A DNA stretch of 64,000 nucleotides from the NCBI RefSeq assembly GCF_003945595.2, contig NW_024104357.1, forward strand, positions 248,001 through 312,000, in the 5' to 3' direction. Each line of letters begins with the position of its first letter. Position 1 is the stretch's first letter. Under the pieces are notes generated by a model, which did no database searches, was not told the DNA's origin, and worked only from the letters and a program-made list of their open reading frames with translations. Source of the DNA: Pipra filicauda (taxonomy: Eukaryota; Chordata; Aves; Passeriformes; Pipridae). The position numbers and the translations under genes are program-made. Positions 1 to 11,224 of the stretch are shown here, piece by piece.

Positions 1-380
1 TCTGCCCACGTTTGACCACCGCTGACTTTAGGATAAGGACTTATAAATCAGAGTGAGGGCTGACGCTCACAGCTACCAGCCCTGGGCCGCGTTGGGCTGA
101 TTTATTTTGCGTGGGAGCAGCAGTAGCAGTTTACGCCTCTAGTGCAGATTACAAGATAAATCTGGCTTTCAACGAGACCCACTGGTGACTGACACTGACA
201 GAGCTTCTAAATCACCACGGCTGCCGGGATATAGCCATGGGCTGGGTTTGGCCCTGCAGGTCAGGTCTCTTTTTGGCTGGCGTAAATCAGCAGGGCTTGG
301 ATTGAGATGTGGTGTCAGGTTCGAGCGCCGGGCTCATTTTTATTTAAGTGTCTGTATGGTAATTCCAGCTCAGAGGGACA
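1..380. promoter_or_regulatory. CpG-retaining, possibly conserved noncoding block
   Basis: No repeat and no convincing reading frame is visible. About 14 CpG dinucleotides occur in roughly 330 bases, clearly more than in the neighbouring sequence, where CpG is scarce. The block mixes TTTATTT and TAAATC stretches with GC-rich words, a texture often seen in vertebrate conserved noncoding elements. A 66-codon open frame starts inside it but has no recognisable motif. It is cut by the window edge, so it may be larger. The regulatory role is inferred from composition only. Confidence 0.3.
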
Positions 381-675
381 CCTGAGGGCTGCAGCCCTTC
401 TCTGCTTGAACTGTCAGCTTTTGCTATGCTCAGATCTACCTTTTGCAGTGCAAGCTTTAAGGATTGACTAAAATTTTCCTTATAGGTGCCACACAAATAC
501 TCTTTTTAAGACCCACTTCACACTGCCAAGGTCCATCCGTGTGAAATTAGTATCCTCCTCAGCACTAATTTCAATTACTAATATGCTCCAAAAACTTTTC
601 TGCTGACGTTGATGTTACAGACAGATTGTCAGCCAGTAGAAGCTGGCTTGGGCTCCCTGAAATAGCCAATGCTGT
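381..675. other. Unassigned noncoding sequence
   Basis: AT-leaning unique sequence leading into the CR1 fragment. No reading frame, repeat or strong motif stands out. Confidence 0.5.
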
Positions 676-804
676 TTGTTTCTGGAGATGTTAAAAAAAC
701 ATGTGAATGTGGCAGTAATGAACACGGTGGTGCAGTATCAATGGTTGGACTTGATCTTAGAGGTCTTTTCCAACCTTAATTATTCTGTGGTTCTGTAATA
801 TTCT
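676..804 (+). mobile_element. CR1 LINE 3' fragment, 5'-truncated
   Basis: The order of words matches the last ~130 bases of an avian CR1 LINE in plus orientation: TCTGGAGATGTT, then ATGTGAATGTGGCA, GGTTGGACTTGAT, GAGGTCTTTTCCAACCTTAA and the terminal ATTCTGTGGTTCTGTAAT. CR1 copies are usually truncated at the 5' end because reverse transcription starts at the 3' end and stops early, and this copy fits that. It encodes nothing useful and is diverged from the consensus I remember, so it is an old, dead copy. Confidence 0.85.
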
Positions 805-2335
805 GGTGTGCATAAACTCTCCAGCATTAAGATCCTGCAAACAGGAGATGAAAGTCCTCACCGTGCTCTGACAGGCACTAAGTTCTTCTGACACAAGTCC
901 TGCTGCCATCAGCAGTGTGGCATCGCTGCCAGATGTGCTGCCACCACAGCCAGGGAATCTCCTTGTGCTCTTATTGGTGGGACCGATTCCATCTTCCCAT
1001 GAGCATGCACCCAGAGCAGGATCAGAGCTGCAGAGTGGGCAGGGACACTCACCTGCTCCATCCGTGGAGCTGATCCTGTCCAAGCATTGCTGTTTGACGT
1101 TGTAGGAGCACAAGTGCATATGATCCTCTATCAGCATCATACCCAGACCATAAGGTCATTTCTAGACAGGTTTTATCTGGGCAAATTACACCATAAATGG
1201 AATAACCCCACCAACGTACAGTATGTCATAAAAACAACCGCTTTTTGAAGTTAATTCTGTTTTGCTTTTCTCTAGCTTTTTGCTAAGAAACTTGGTCCAG
1301 GACACACCAAACCATGTGGCAAGGGTCCACAGTCTGGGCCAAAGGTGGAGAACATGAAACACCAACTCAGTTCAGAGTGAGTTATCCAGAGAAAGCTACA
1401 TGTCTGCTGTATCCCTCAGTATCCACCTGTTTCCCAGCCTGCTGCCAGCTTGGCACAGCTCATGCTTAGCTAGGCATACATTGTGGGTGCAGTCATCACA
1501 GGGGGTCAGTAAAGTCACCATCAGGCAGTGGATCCGTGGAATTTTGAAGACTATTGTATTTTCTAGAAAAGTCCAGCAGTTCTGGAGACAGTCAGGGATC
1601 AAAGTACTGCAATACCTCCATGATGCACATGGAGGTAACATGATAGATATGGACATGGACATGAAACCCAAGGCAAGTTTAAAGCAAGGGAGATATTTTT
1701 CACAGCTTCTTTACATCTTCACAAAATAAAAACTAAACCACAAAAGCGCCGTTGCTCCTTCTTGGCAATGTTCAGAGAGACTGGAGATACTGAAGTGCTT
1801 TTACAAGTGGAAGGAAATGTCCTGTGGGTTCGGGGCGCATGTAGTTATTTATTCATTTATCCTTCATTCTGAGGAATTCACTTTGCCATACTTTAGATAA
1901 AAAACCATTTAAAGCAGAGTCTTCTATAGTTGTGAATTATCTCTGTGGCTTTCATTACCATCCTGATTAGACCCCTGAGGGCAGAGCATCAGCTGGTGCA
2001 ACAGGACATCGAGCCACTGATGGGCCTTACAGCAATTAGTGCTGGTTGCAAATTTATCTCTCCATGTAACTTAGTAGCTAGATGGCACTGAAGGTATGTT
2101 GTGGCATCTACTGTCTCAGGTATGGCAAAGAAATGACTGATTTGCCTGTGAGTGGCAAATAGTTCCAGAAATTAGTATTATTCATTTTTATTGCTTTTGG
2201 ACCAAATTCTGGCTGCTACTATTGCTGTCTGAAGTGGGTGTTGTGACAGTAACATCTCAGTGTGATAAGTAATTTAGACCCCTCACTATCCAGCCCATCA
2301 CATCCCAGCTCCATAGACAGCCAGTGGGAGAACTG
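805..2335. other. Unassigned noncoding sequence
   Basis: Open frames of 127 codons (minus, 757-1140), 91 codons (minus, 1396-1671) and 109 codons (plus, 1400-1729) occur here. The last two overlap almost completely on opposite strands, which points to chance. No family signature, exon boundaries or RNA gene was recognised. The phrase GGACCAAATTCTGGCTG near 2199 resembles one end of the palindromic relic described at 15128, but it is too short to call. Confidence 0.5.
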
Positions 2336-2380
2336 GTGTTAACACGTGTTAGTCACCCATTACAGATGGTCTGCAGACCA
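2336..2380. promoter_or_regulatory. Cluster of overlapping perfect palindromes
   Basis: Three perfect palindromes lie within 45 bases. GTGTTAACAC (2336-2345) overlaps TAACACGTGTTA (2340-2351), which contains a CACGTG E-box. TGGTCTGCAGACCA (2367-2380) is a 14-bp palindrome built of facing GTCTG/CAGAC words, the short motif bound by SMAD proteins. GGTGTTA resembles a T-box half-site. Dimeric factors often bind such sites, but occupancy is inferred and the palindromes could be chance. Confidence 0.3.
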
Positions 2381-4199
2381 CTAGAGACTCCACATAGATA
2401 TGAGGTAAGGCAAGCACAAGATGTGGAGTAATCTAAGAGAAGAGTAGAGAATATTGAAAAAAGCTGGAGGCAGAAGAAATGGCCATTTCTGGGACTGTTT
2501 ATAATTTGTGACTGACTTGGCACAGGGCTTTCATTCCTCACCGCAGAGGGGAGTTGGCAAACTTGGGAGCAGCTCGGGTTTTCAAAGTCTCATGATTTCA
2601 TCTCCTTGGCTGCTGGTACAAAAGCCAAAGCACCACAAAAGCGTGGTGCTCCAGGACCCTTATTTATTTTATGATTCAGGCAGAAAGTTCTCAGTCAGAA
2701 TCACAAAATCATTACAGCTTGAACAACGTGTTCAGCGATTCAAGACCATTTCTCACCCACGTTAGCGCTCCCTGCGCTGCTCCGCTGACTCCACCACGGT
2801 TCCCCTCAGAGTTTCTCCATCTTCCGAATTACCTTTTGGCACCACTCCTGGTGAATGAAAATAGGAAGCTGGATTGCTTCACTAATAATCTTCTTTCCAG
2901 TTTGTTTCAATTATGCTTCTTTTCCGGTGGGTGTTAAGCAGTTGTTCTGGTCTCACTGGTTCAAGGCATGTAAAATATGTACATAAGGTTGTGCATAAGA
3001 GGCTCTGCAGAGAAATAGAGGAGCTGTTGCCCCACCCACTGAGGACAGGTCTGTGTCAACTGGCCCAGCACAGATTTGGGAAGGAAAACATGCCCCAGTG
3101 CCAGTGGTGCTGGAAGGCTGTGAGACCCTGAAGTAGCACATGGTGCTGCTCCCACAGGGATCAGGCTCCAGTGCAGGCAGCTGAGGGGTTCCTGGGTGAC
3201 ACCAGAGCAGCTCCTCCTTGTGTCTGTGATGTCCCTTGCAAGCACAGCCCATGGCAAAACCCTGCCCAGAAGGCAAGTGCAATGAATGGGGTATTTATAA
3301 ATGTGGTTTACCTGTGGTTAAGTCCAGACTGAGATTTTTGGGGGGTGTTTTAGTTCTCACCTTCATCAGCCCCTACCTGAGAGCCTGTTTCACCCTCAGA
3401 CCTGTGCTGAGAGACTGCAGTGGGAGAAGGGGACAAGGATGACTTTTCCTTATATCCTCCTGATTTGGAGAATATTTCAGAGCTACCTCGGTAGACCCAG
3501 CTGCCTGACAGGAGATACTTCTGACCTACTTGACTGTGCAAAGTAGTAGGAAGAAAGAAGAGGGTTACATTGCTGCATAAAAGGAACTGTGCATCTGATT
3601 GACCTAATTTTGGTCTTTCTTGCACTCTTTTAACTCCACTGGCTTCAGCAAAGGAATGCTGATTTACACCAGAAGAAGCTGACCCGATTTCCATGGCCTG
3701 CATTTGCTGTGCATTGGGGCCATGGTGACATTTCTGTCATCCACTGCCCCATTTTCCCTTGGTTCAGGTTTCTGCAGCACAGACTGAGGAAGCATGATGG
3801 GTCCAAACATGGACACAAGCAAGCTGGGATGTGGGGTAGCAGGAGCCAGGCAGCCCCTGCAGCTGGGCAGGCATTTGGCAGGTGGGTTGTTCTAACCTGA
3901 GGGTTTTTTTCTATATCCTTAAAAATTCACAGGGCCAAAACACAGTGAGAAGCCCCTCCGTGGGATATCAAGGCTGTAAGAGAATGAAAGGGTGAGCTTG
4001 GCCAGGTGGGTGGGGGTTGCCTAGCCCCAGCCTGCTGCAGGTCCATCCCCTCCTGGCACCCTGGACCACCACCCTGGCTGCTGGTCCTGTGCCTGGCTGC
4101 TGTATCTCCATGATGGCAAAGGACCCAGACACACGAACATCCCCTCCCTCCTCCTCCACTTTGGCTTTGAAACCCTGTGAGGGCTGCATCAGAGGAGCC
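2381..4199. other. Unassigned noncoding sequence
   Basis: Several 60-117 codon frames overlap on both strands between 2.9 and 3.7 kb, and none has a recognisable domain. GCTGATTTACACCAG near 3663 resembles part of the ancient palindromic repeat described at 15128. No gene, RNA or strong regulatory signature was seen. Confidence 0.5.
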
Positions 4200-4560
4200 T
4201 CAGTGCTGAAGTTTGTTAATTAATATGCTACAGTTAACTGTGTCAAAAGCTTTCCTCAGACCAGGAGGAGCTGCTCCTCACGTTTCCCTTTGATCAGAGG
4301 CAGCGAGGGTGTCGGCGAAGGGGAGAACATGACAGAGCGGGCACCGCTTTGGGCAGCAGCTGGTCAAGAGGTACCCTTTCTGTAATTAGATATAAACCAC
4401 GGGAGACTCACCAGCACTGCTCTGCTGTTGCTTAATATCATCAGGTGTCCTCTGATAACTGGGTGGAGGCGGTCCCGCCAGGGCAGCTGCTGATTCTTTG
4501 GGACCATTTCCGATTATTTTCAGGGAATAGCAGCATGAGGTGCCTGGTGGGCATCAGTGA
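4200..4560. promoter_or_regulatory. Possible conserved noncoding block
   Basis: Starts with TAATTAATATG and continues into a stretch with about ten CpGs between 4280 and 4520 (for example GTCGGCGAAGG and GGCGGTCCCGCC), then TGTAATTAGATATAAA and CTTAATATCATC. It is repeat-free with no usable open frame. The mix of homeodomain-type TAATTA words with retained CpG suggests a regulatory element. This is an inference from texture, with no alignment behind it. Confidence 0.25.
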
Positions 4561-5599
4561 GCAGCAGCAAAAACAGAAATGTCTCCTTGCCTTTGCTTTT
4601 ATCTAAAAACTGCCTAGGCAGGCTCGTTAATTCAGGCTGGGTTCATTGGATGGATCTGAATGAAAACACCTACGAAAAATACTGGAAAGAAATAATAATG
4701 CTTTATTTCTGAATGCAAATAGTTGTTATTTCTGAATGCTAATAATTTGAAAGAATCAGAGATGATCACAATTAGGCAGAAAGAAAAAAAAAAAACCTCT
4801 AAGGAAGGTGTTCCAAATAACTGGGCAAAATAAATGCAGAGCTCAAAAAGCCGTTAGTTTTTCCCTGCTCCGTGTCAGCCCTGGCTCTCCTCCTTCCAGC
4901 ATCCTCAGTCTCTCAAGTTAGCTCAGCAAACAGAAATTTTTCACCCAGTCTCAGCGTTAAAGCCCTTGTGCCAGTTTGGCCATGGCTGGAATGACCACAA
5001 AAGGATGCAGGATCTGTTGTTCCATGATAAAATGGAGGTTTAGCTGTCTCAGGGTCATCGGGGTCTGACCAAGTCAGGTCACGGGGTTGAGGTTTTTGGC
5101 TTGGGCAGCCTCATATAACAGCTCCTGGTGTTGGGCTCAGTTTACAAACCGAGTGAGCTGCATTGTCTATGTTTTCTGAGGTCAGTCTGACCTCTGGCTA
5201 GATATGTGGCCATTAACCAACTTGGTGGAAAAACTGAGAGCAATGTTTGGTGCTGGTGCAGCACTGTCTGGCTGTATGGCATTCCTCCGTGCATGTATCA
5301 GGAGTGCCTGGAGTCAGACCATCCTTTTGCTTTCAGGACATATATGCCTAGTTTTAAGGGTTTGAGTGTTGTAGGAGAAATCTCCTCCCTCTTGCTTCAA
5401 CCTCAGCCTGAAGCTATCCCCATTTGTCTGTTGCAGAAACACAGCAAAACGAAAAACTGTTGTCAGTGCTGTCAAAATTCAGGTAAAAGTTAAATTTCAG
5501 ACCAGGAAGGAAAAAAACCTCTGTTTCCTGAGCCCCACACCTTGAGGAGGAGACCAAGCTGGCTTGGAGGGGCAGAGGAGCGGATGCTGCAGCGCTGCA
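4561..5599. other. Unassigned noncoding sequence with a short duplication
   Basis: The 14-mer TTATTTCTGAATGC occurs at 4703-4716 and again at 4726-4739, a 23-bp-period two-copy direct repeat. An A-rich run lies near 4783. A 95-codon frame (5206-5493, plus) has no recognised motif. Nothing else stands out. Confidence 0.45.
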
Positions 5600-5858
5600 A
5601 CACCACCTTGCGAGGCATTCCTGCATTTAGGCTGGATATTAGGAAAAAGTTCTTCACCCAGAAGGTGATTGGGCACTGGAACAGGCTCCTCAGGGAAGTG
5701 GCCACAGCCTCAAGCCTGCCAGAGCCCAAGAAGCGTTTGGAGAATGCTCTCAGGCACATGGTGAGATTCATGGTGTTGTCCTGTGCAGTGCCAGGAGCTG
5801 GACTCAGTGATCCTTGTGGATCCCTTCTAATTCAGAATATTCTATGATTCTATGGCCA
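5600..5858 (+). mobile_element. CR1 LINE 3' fragment with remnant of the ORF2 C-terminus
   Basis: A plus-strand CR1 3' end. The frame at 5542-5847 reads RLDIRKKFFTQKVIGHWNR about 30 residues in, which matches the C-terminal tail of CR1 ORF2 as it survives in many avian copies. The nucleotide sequence then gives GGAGCTGGACTCAGTGATCC and the terminal ATTCTATGATTCTATG. The start is approximate, because the first ~70 bases of the open frame do not look like CR1 to me. No reverse transcriptase or endonuclease domain remains, so the copy is dead. Confidence 0.88.
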
Positions 5859-7181
5859 CCTCTGCTTCTCCTGGTTGACAAAGGCAGAGTTCCAAGTGCT
5901 TTATCTGCTATAGCCATGCAATGGCAATCCAGGGATCTCAAAACACCGTTGTTCCCCAAAGAGACCCGGAGGAGTGAGGAAAACCACACTCGCGCTTGAT
6001 CCCTCAAGGAAACGGCAGTAAAATTAAGATTTAACAACAGCCCTGAATCATTGGGTTTCTGCACAGACCCTGTCATTGGGAGTGAAGATAAATAAAGGGA
6101 AATTCTGCCCTCTGCACCTCACCCAAATGAAACAGCCGGCTGGGCTGGGCGTGCGCTGAGATCGGATCGTGGGATTTTATTGCTGCTGGCAGCAACCTCG
6201 GCAGCCCCAGAGCCTGTAAATGCCTGAAAATATCTGCTTGGGGTTTTTGGAGCAGATATGCATCCTTTTGGGGTTGGCTGAATTTTGTGCCTATAATCAG
6301 ACCGCCTTCATTACTCATTTCTGCTCTTTCCACCCAAAATGTCTGACAAGTTCAGCTGCTGAAGGTAATCTGTAAAAACAAGGGCCTGAACTGTCAGATC
6401 ACCCAAGCATGGCCTCGTCTCTTGCCTCAGCACTAATAAGAGACAAGGTTGTGCTGCCAGATGCCAACTGACCAGGGAAGGGAGGCAAAGGAGAGCTGAA
6501 GTGATAAACTCCTCAGTTTAAAGGGATGTGTTCTGTGTTGCCGCCTCTCAGCTCTGGCAGCCTTTGCAGTGTTAAAAGAGATGCTGAGAGCATCTTTTGC
6601 CTTGCCTGATTCTCAGATGTCTGGTCCATACCATTGATTTTTAATACTAATGTGACATGGTTTAATGTGTTGTCGATTCAATTAACCTGCCCAGTGATGT
6701 AGATGGAGCATGAACTTAACCCCCAGGTGAAAAAAATCCACCCGTCCCAGTGTTTTTCCCAAACATCACCCTGCAGTGATGGACACGGACCAGCTGGGCG
6801 CCGGGTTGGGAAGACTGGGGGAAGCACAGGATATGGCCCTTCCCCATCCCAGCGTTGCCTTTATTTACTTTCCCCATGTGCAGGGAAAGCACCACAGGCA
6901 GACTGGCCCCGGCACTGAGCCGACCTCCCAGCTCTCATGTCACGAGGTGGGTGAAGTGGGCATGAAAATCTTCCATATATAATTGAGATGATGTTTTTGA
7001 GTTGTCCTCTCCCATGTGCAGTTTCTCAGGGAATTTTGCAGGAATTCCTCAGGAAATTAGGTAATGGAATCAATAGTAAGGAAAAAAACCCCCAGTTTGG
7101 TTCCCACACAGGCTCAGTTTTAATATTACTGTGAAAAAGCAGGATCTGGCTCCGCGCGGCCCAGATGATGGGTGTTTCAGG
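5859..7181. other. Unassigned noncoding sequence
   Basis: Mixed-composition unique sequence. Frames of 86-90 codons on the minus strand (5804-6333) overlap the CR1 edge and have no recognisable content. No repeat or RNA gene was identified. Confidence 0.5.
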
Positions 7182-7257
7182 TGGCTCTACCTAACCACGG
7201 GTAGAGCCATGGGTTTATTCCAAATCCATCCCATGGATGGGAGAGGTCAAAACCTCT
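7182..7257. other. Cluster of three inverted repeats (hairpins)
   Basis: TGGCTCTACC (7182-7191) and GGTAGAGCCA (7200-7209) form a perfect 10-bp stem around an 8-base loop. CCATCC/GGATGG (7226-7240) follows with a 3-base centre. AGAGGT/ACCTCT (7242-7257) has a 4-base loop. Three inverted repeats in 76 bases is denser than the surroundings. The stems are too short for a miRNA precursor, and whether the region is transcribed cannot be seen. Confidence 0.35.
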
Positions 7258-7479
7258 GTTCCCATGGGGCATCTCCAAAACCCTCCTTGTCCCAGCAGCA
7301 CAGTGGGGCTGAGGCTGCTCAGATCCTTGTGTGCTGGTATGTGCAGACACACTGGGCATGTTCAGGAAGGGCTGGATCTGTGTCTCCACCAATTAAGAAA
7401 AAAATGGTCTCCAGGGCAGCCAGGCAGGCGTATTTCATAAGCACTAAATCAACATGCAGGAGGCTCCTGCAGGACTGCC

Positions 7480-8330
7480 TCTGTGGGGAAAAATATATCC
7501 ATTGCACAAGTAATCTCACTAATAGACTTAAAAAATTCAAGCGTTTTGCACAAAAAAATGACAGACGATCTCCGAATAAATAACCTCTCAACATAAACAC
7601 ACCAAGAAAAATTCATTAAGTGCCTTTTAGAAGCATTGGATTTGACTTAGCAGATCTTTTTCAGATGTTCTTCTCGAGCAAACCTAAGCATCAAATAATA
7701 ATTGTGTAAAGGCAAGTGCTATAATAATAATAATAATGCTGAAAATGCATTATGCATCTTTTCCTTTGATAAAGGTCTTTGTGCTTTTATGAAATGTTCA
7801 TTATCAGTACTTTCACTCTGTATCTGAAGAAGAAAAACCAGTGCTTTAAAGTCTGAGCTCTTCAGCATGAACAGCAGAGAACAGAGTCAGCAGGGCATTA
7901 TTTCTGATAGACTGATGCTATAAAACTATCCTTCACATTCCCCGAGAAAATATTTCTCTTATTTATTCAAAATTAAAATCAACTTGGAAAAAAATTCCTT
8001 TTTTTATAACAGATTCAGCTAACGTTCTGTTTTCTTATAATTTATATTAATATTGATTGCTCTAATCTTTTATTGTATTTCAACAGTTTCAGCAGGTTTA
8101 TGGGGTAGGATTGTTATTATTTACCTCAGTGACTGGTTTTATGGAATAACTGCAGCTTTTCATGGAGGTACATCAAATGCTGAAGGGAAGGAAAATAAAA
8201 TATAACAGCAGTTCTCACTGCTAATGTAAGAAGCAAAAAAACAGAGGGCAAAGAGTACAGGATATATATTTAAAATATTAATATACGAGTGTTAATATAT
8301 AATATACTTTATTTAGGCTGACTGGACTGA
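7480..8330. promoter_or_regulatory. AT-rich enhancer-like block
   Basis: A long repeat-poor, AT-rich stretch. At 7745-7757 it has ATGCATTATGCAT, two ATGCAT words one base apart that resemble POU-type sites. At 7763-7775 it has CCTTTGATAAAGG, an inverted repeat that contains the TCF/LEF-type word CTTTGAT. A short (ATA)n run lies at 7721-7737. The right end (about 8258-8312) becomes almost pure A/T. The texture resembles deeply conserved developmental enhancers, but conservation has not been tested. Confidence 0.35.
7721..7737. repeat. (ATA)n microsatellite
   Basis: Almost six uninterrupted ATA units inside the AT-rich block. Short enough to be stable, but could be polymorphic. Confidence 0.8.
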
Positions 8331-10787
8331 TGCTTTTTTATGGTATTTATAATAGTTCTGGACAAAACATGCAGGAGATCACATCAGGGAGTGATCCAGC
8401 ATTAGTGTCCCAAGAGGACCCTTCTCTCCTCTCTAATTCCCCACGGTGTGATTTTGAGGATAGTCTGCAGTTTTTAGCTCTTACGCCACTGAACACAAAT
8501 GTGCCTCCTGACTGAAGCTGACCAAAGCCTCCTCAGAGACTGGAAAACAGTGCAGCAATTTTTATCCTATGGAATGGCATAAAAGCCCCCAAACAACCTA
8601 CATAAAAGTGTCGCAGTCCATGGGGCTGGCAGGCTGGGACAGCCCTCCCATCCCCGACCCAGCAGGAATGGAGCTGTGGGAGCTCTTAGTCGCTCCGGCA
8701 CTGGAGCTCCAGGAGCAGTCAGGGATCCCATCCAAAGTCCCATGGAGTCAAGGGGCTCTTCTTAGCTTCAAAGCCAGGAAATACATTCTTAAAGGCTGAA
8801 ACCAGTTTTATAAACACTTAGGCCTAAGTCTGGAAACCTCTAAAAAATGTATTTTTTTTATTCTTATATGATAATTGGAAACATGTGTGCCCTGCTCCCA
8901 CTGCGTTTTGGAAGCATCTGCCCTAAGATGAAAAAGTCCTGCTGCTCGCCAGGCTGGAAGCGCCCCAAATCTCCAAAAACGTGGAAAAGTGAAGCCTAAG
9001 AGCCAGAGGGTTTCAGGAGAATCAGCCCCTGGTTTATGGCTTAAAGATGACAACTGCCAAGGCTTTCAGATGCCAAAGGATTTGGCAATGGGATTATCAT
9101 GGCAGTCAATGACACGTGAAAAAGTGATCACAGAATGTGAGCTCTTCTTTCCCTGTTTGACGATTTGCTGTGGTCAAAACATGACAGCTTTTATCTTCTG
9201 ACAGAGAAGAATTAAATTTTTTTCTTGCAATAATGAGGGTCTTCAGTGATTTCTCAGATAATTTCAGGTATGTGAGATGAGTCACAGCATGTCCGATACA
9301 TCACATAACACTTCTCCTTCCTGAACAGCAGCATGGACAAGCACTGCAGAGTGCAGGCCAGGGATAAACACCTTGGAGCTTCTAGATGCTATTGAGGTTT
9401 TAAGTTGGAAACATAATATATTGGGAAAATGTGGAATAAACCAAGGAATTTTCCTCCTAAATAATGACCCTCATTTTTCAGTCAACTTGAAAGCTGGCTG
9501 AAAGTATTCAAAATATCAATTCTGAGAAAATAATTCAGTGCTCCCTGGCTCCTCCCATAAGTGTTTGCTTAGGTGCACCAAAATGCAGAAGTATAAATGG
9601 AAACCAAATACACAAAGAATCCATTGAAAAAAACGAGTTTTGTACTTACCAACACAGTTGAAATCGTTTCCTGTGTTATCCTTGCAAAAGAAATGCTCAG
9701 AGCTAACCCTTTGAGGGATTGCTACAGACACCACAAAGGAAATTGAACAGTAACTTGGAAGGTTTGTTGTTTTTTTTTGTTTATGATGTTATTCCTCAGA
9801 CACTTAAAAAAAAAAAAGGATTGTTTTTCTTTTACAGAAGCACTAGGACAAAGATGGGATGCAAATAATTCTGTGTTCATGTGACTGTCATCATTTCCCC
9901 TCACACAGCTGCAAGATTTGTGCCTTTGGCACCCATTACTCCTGATAACTACACATTTTTGATGCTGTTTTTCAGCAGAGAGCTTACCATCTTCAGAATT
10001 AGTCATTGCAGAAAAATCCATGTAGTGGCAGGGATGATAAAATAAAATTGTCATGAGAAGGGATGAAAAACCTAAAGCCTGAATTCAGGTCAAGAGCACT
10101 GCTGATTATTTTGAAAGAAGTCCTATATTTATAAATCCTTGGCAGTGCCATCCACTTGTTTTGTGTCAGACAGTGAAATCAGGATTTTCTCTTCAATGAA
10201 GCCCTGATCCCGAAGGAAAACACTGGCCCGTAGATTTAGTGCCTCTCCACACTATGGGTCTGTGCACTCCTGTTGTAACTCAACCAACCAGTTGCAAAAT
10301 TGTCTTTTCCTGCCCCTGCTCTGCCAAACCTGGCTGCTGGTCACGTCTCTGCCTGCACTGAGCCCTGCAGGATGGGTTGCTTTGATGTGATCAGATAAAT
10401 CAGAAGAGCCCAGGTACACTAGCTCTCTTCAGAGCTGTATTTCACTGCGGGGCGCATCCTCCCGGGGCCTCCTGCTGTTCCAGCCATGAACTCAGGGGTT
10501 TCCAGCATTTCCCCAGAGGGAAGGTTTCACAACAGGTTGAAGTTCAGCCTGAGGAAAGGTTTCCTGGTGTGCTGCCACATTTTGTTTTGCTCAACACCAG
10601 CCACCTCTGTCCAGCCACCTTTTTTGCCCCTTGGACATTTCACTCTTCCAATGTGGTCAGGCAACCCTCGTTGCCTCCTCCTACCGTGGGCAAGCCCCTC
10701 TGCCCAAGGACTTCATCATTTTCCTTGCTTTACCCTACTTCTGTCCAGTTTGGCAGCAATTCTGAGCTCCTGAGCTGCCCAGAAATA
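8331..10787. other. Unassigned noncoding sequence
   Basis: Contains a TGAGTCA AP-1-type word near 9280, a 12-base A run near 9806, and a pyrimidine-rich TTTTTCTTTTACAG near 9824 that resembles a splice acceptor but has no partner donor or exon I can support. Frames of up to 110 codons (minus, 9722-10054) have no family signature. Confidence 0.45.
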
Positions 10788-10835
10788 CAAGGCTGATATT
10801 TTCAAAGCTGTCAAGGTTGATATTTTCAAAGCTGT
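10788..10835. repeat. 24-bp tandem duplication
   Basis: Two adjacent 24-bp copies, 10788-10811 and 10812-10835, differ at one base (AAGGCTGATA against AAGGTTGATA) and share TATTTTCAAAGCTGT. The near identity suggests a fairly recent local duplication. Confidence 0.85.
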
Positions 10836-10854
10836 CTTCAGGAATTGGGTGCCT

Positions 10855-10903
10855 CATTTCTTCTTCTCTCTTCTTCTTTTTTTTTCCCTTTTCTTTCCCG
10901 TAG
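10855..10903 (+). other. Polypyrimidine tract ending in TAG
   Basis: An almost pure C/T run of about 45 bases ends in CCCGTAG at 10903, the layout of a strong 3' splice site. The sequence downstream to about 11128 is open for 61 codons but unrecognised. It could be an acceptor of a noncoding transcript or simply a C/T-rich simple sequence. Confidence 0.25.
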
Positions 10904-11126
10904 GCATTAAAATCTCCAAGACAACTCTGGAAGCCTCAGCCTATGGATTTAGAGGACAGAGACATGGGTGAAGGAAGGGGACCCTGTTGCTGTAGGCTCA
11001 GCTCAGCCCTTGGGGTGGCTGTGCTATTCTGGCACACGAGGGATGTTCTCCAGTTCCCACAGGGCTGCACTCAGATCCCAGCACTCCAGGGCATGAAAGC
11101 CAGAGAAAACAGGGCGCTGCCATGCT

Positions 11127-11224
11127 GACATCACATACCAGGTTCATATCACATGCCACGTTCATATCACATGCCACGTTCATATCACATGCCATATTCA
11201 TATCACACGCCATGTTCATATCAG
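11127..11224. repeat. 18-bp minisatellite, about 5.4 copies
   Basis: Successive units start at 11127, 11145, 11163, 11181 and 11199, with a partial unit from 11217. The core is CATATCACATGCCACGTT. Units 2 and 3 are identical; units 1, 4 and 5 carry a few substitutions. Because 18 is a multiple of three, the minus strand stays open and would read as a hexapeptide repeat of the type MNMACD. Nothing suggests that this is translated. Confidence 0.93.

Noticed and set aside
310..335. GGTTCGAGCGCC, similar to a tRNA T-loop / B box
   Set aside because: No A box or cloverleaf stem can be built around it.
2694..2725. ATCACAAAATCATTACAGC, similar to the start of a reversed CR1 end
   Set aside because: Only about 20 bases resemble CR1 and nothing CR1-like follows, so coincidence is likely.
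11127..11224. Regular repeats that might suggest a CRISPR array
   Set aside because: Units are directly adjacent with no spacers, in a eukaryotic context; it is a minisatellite.
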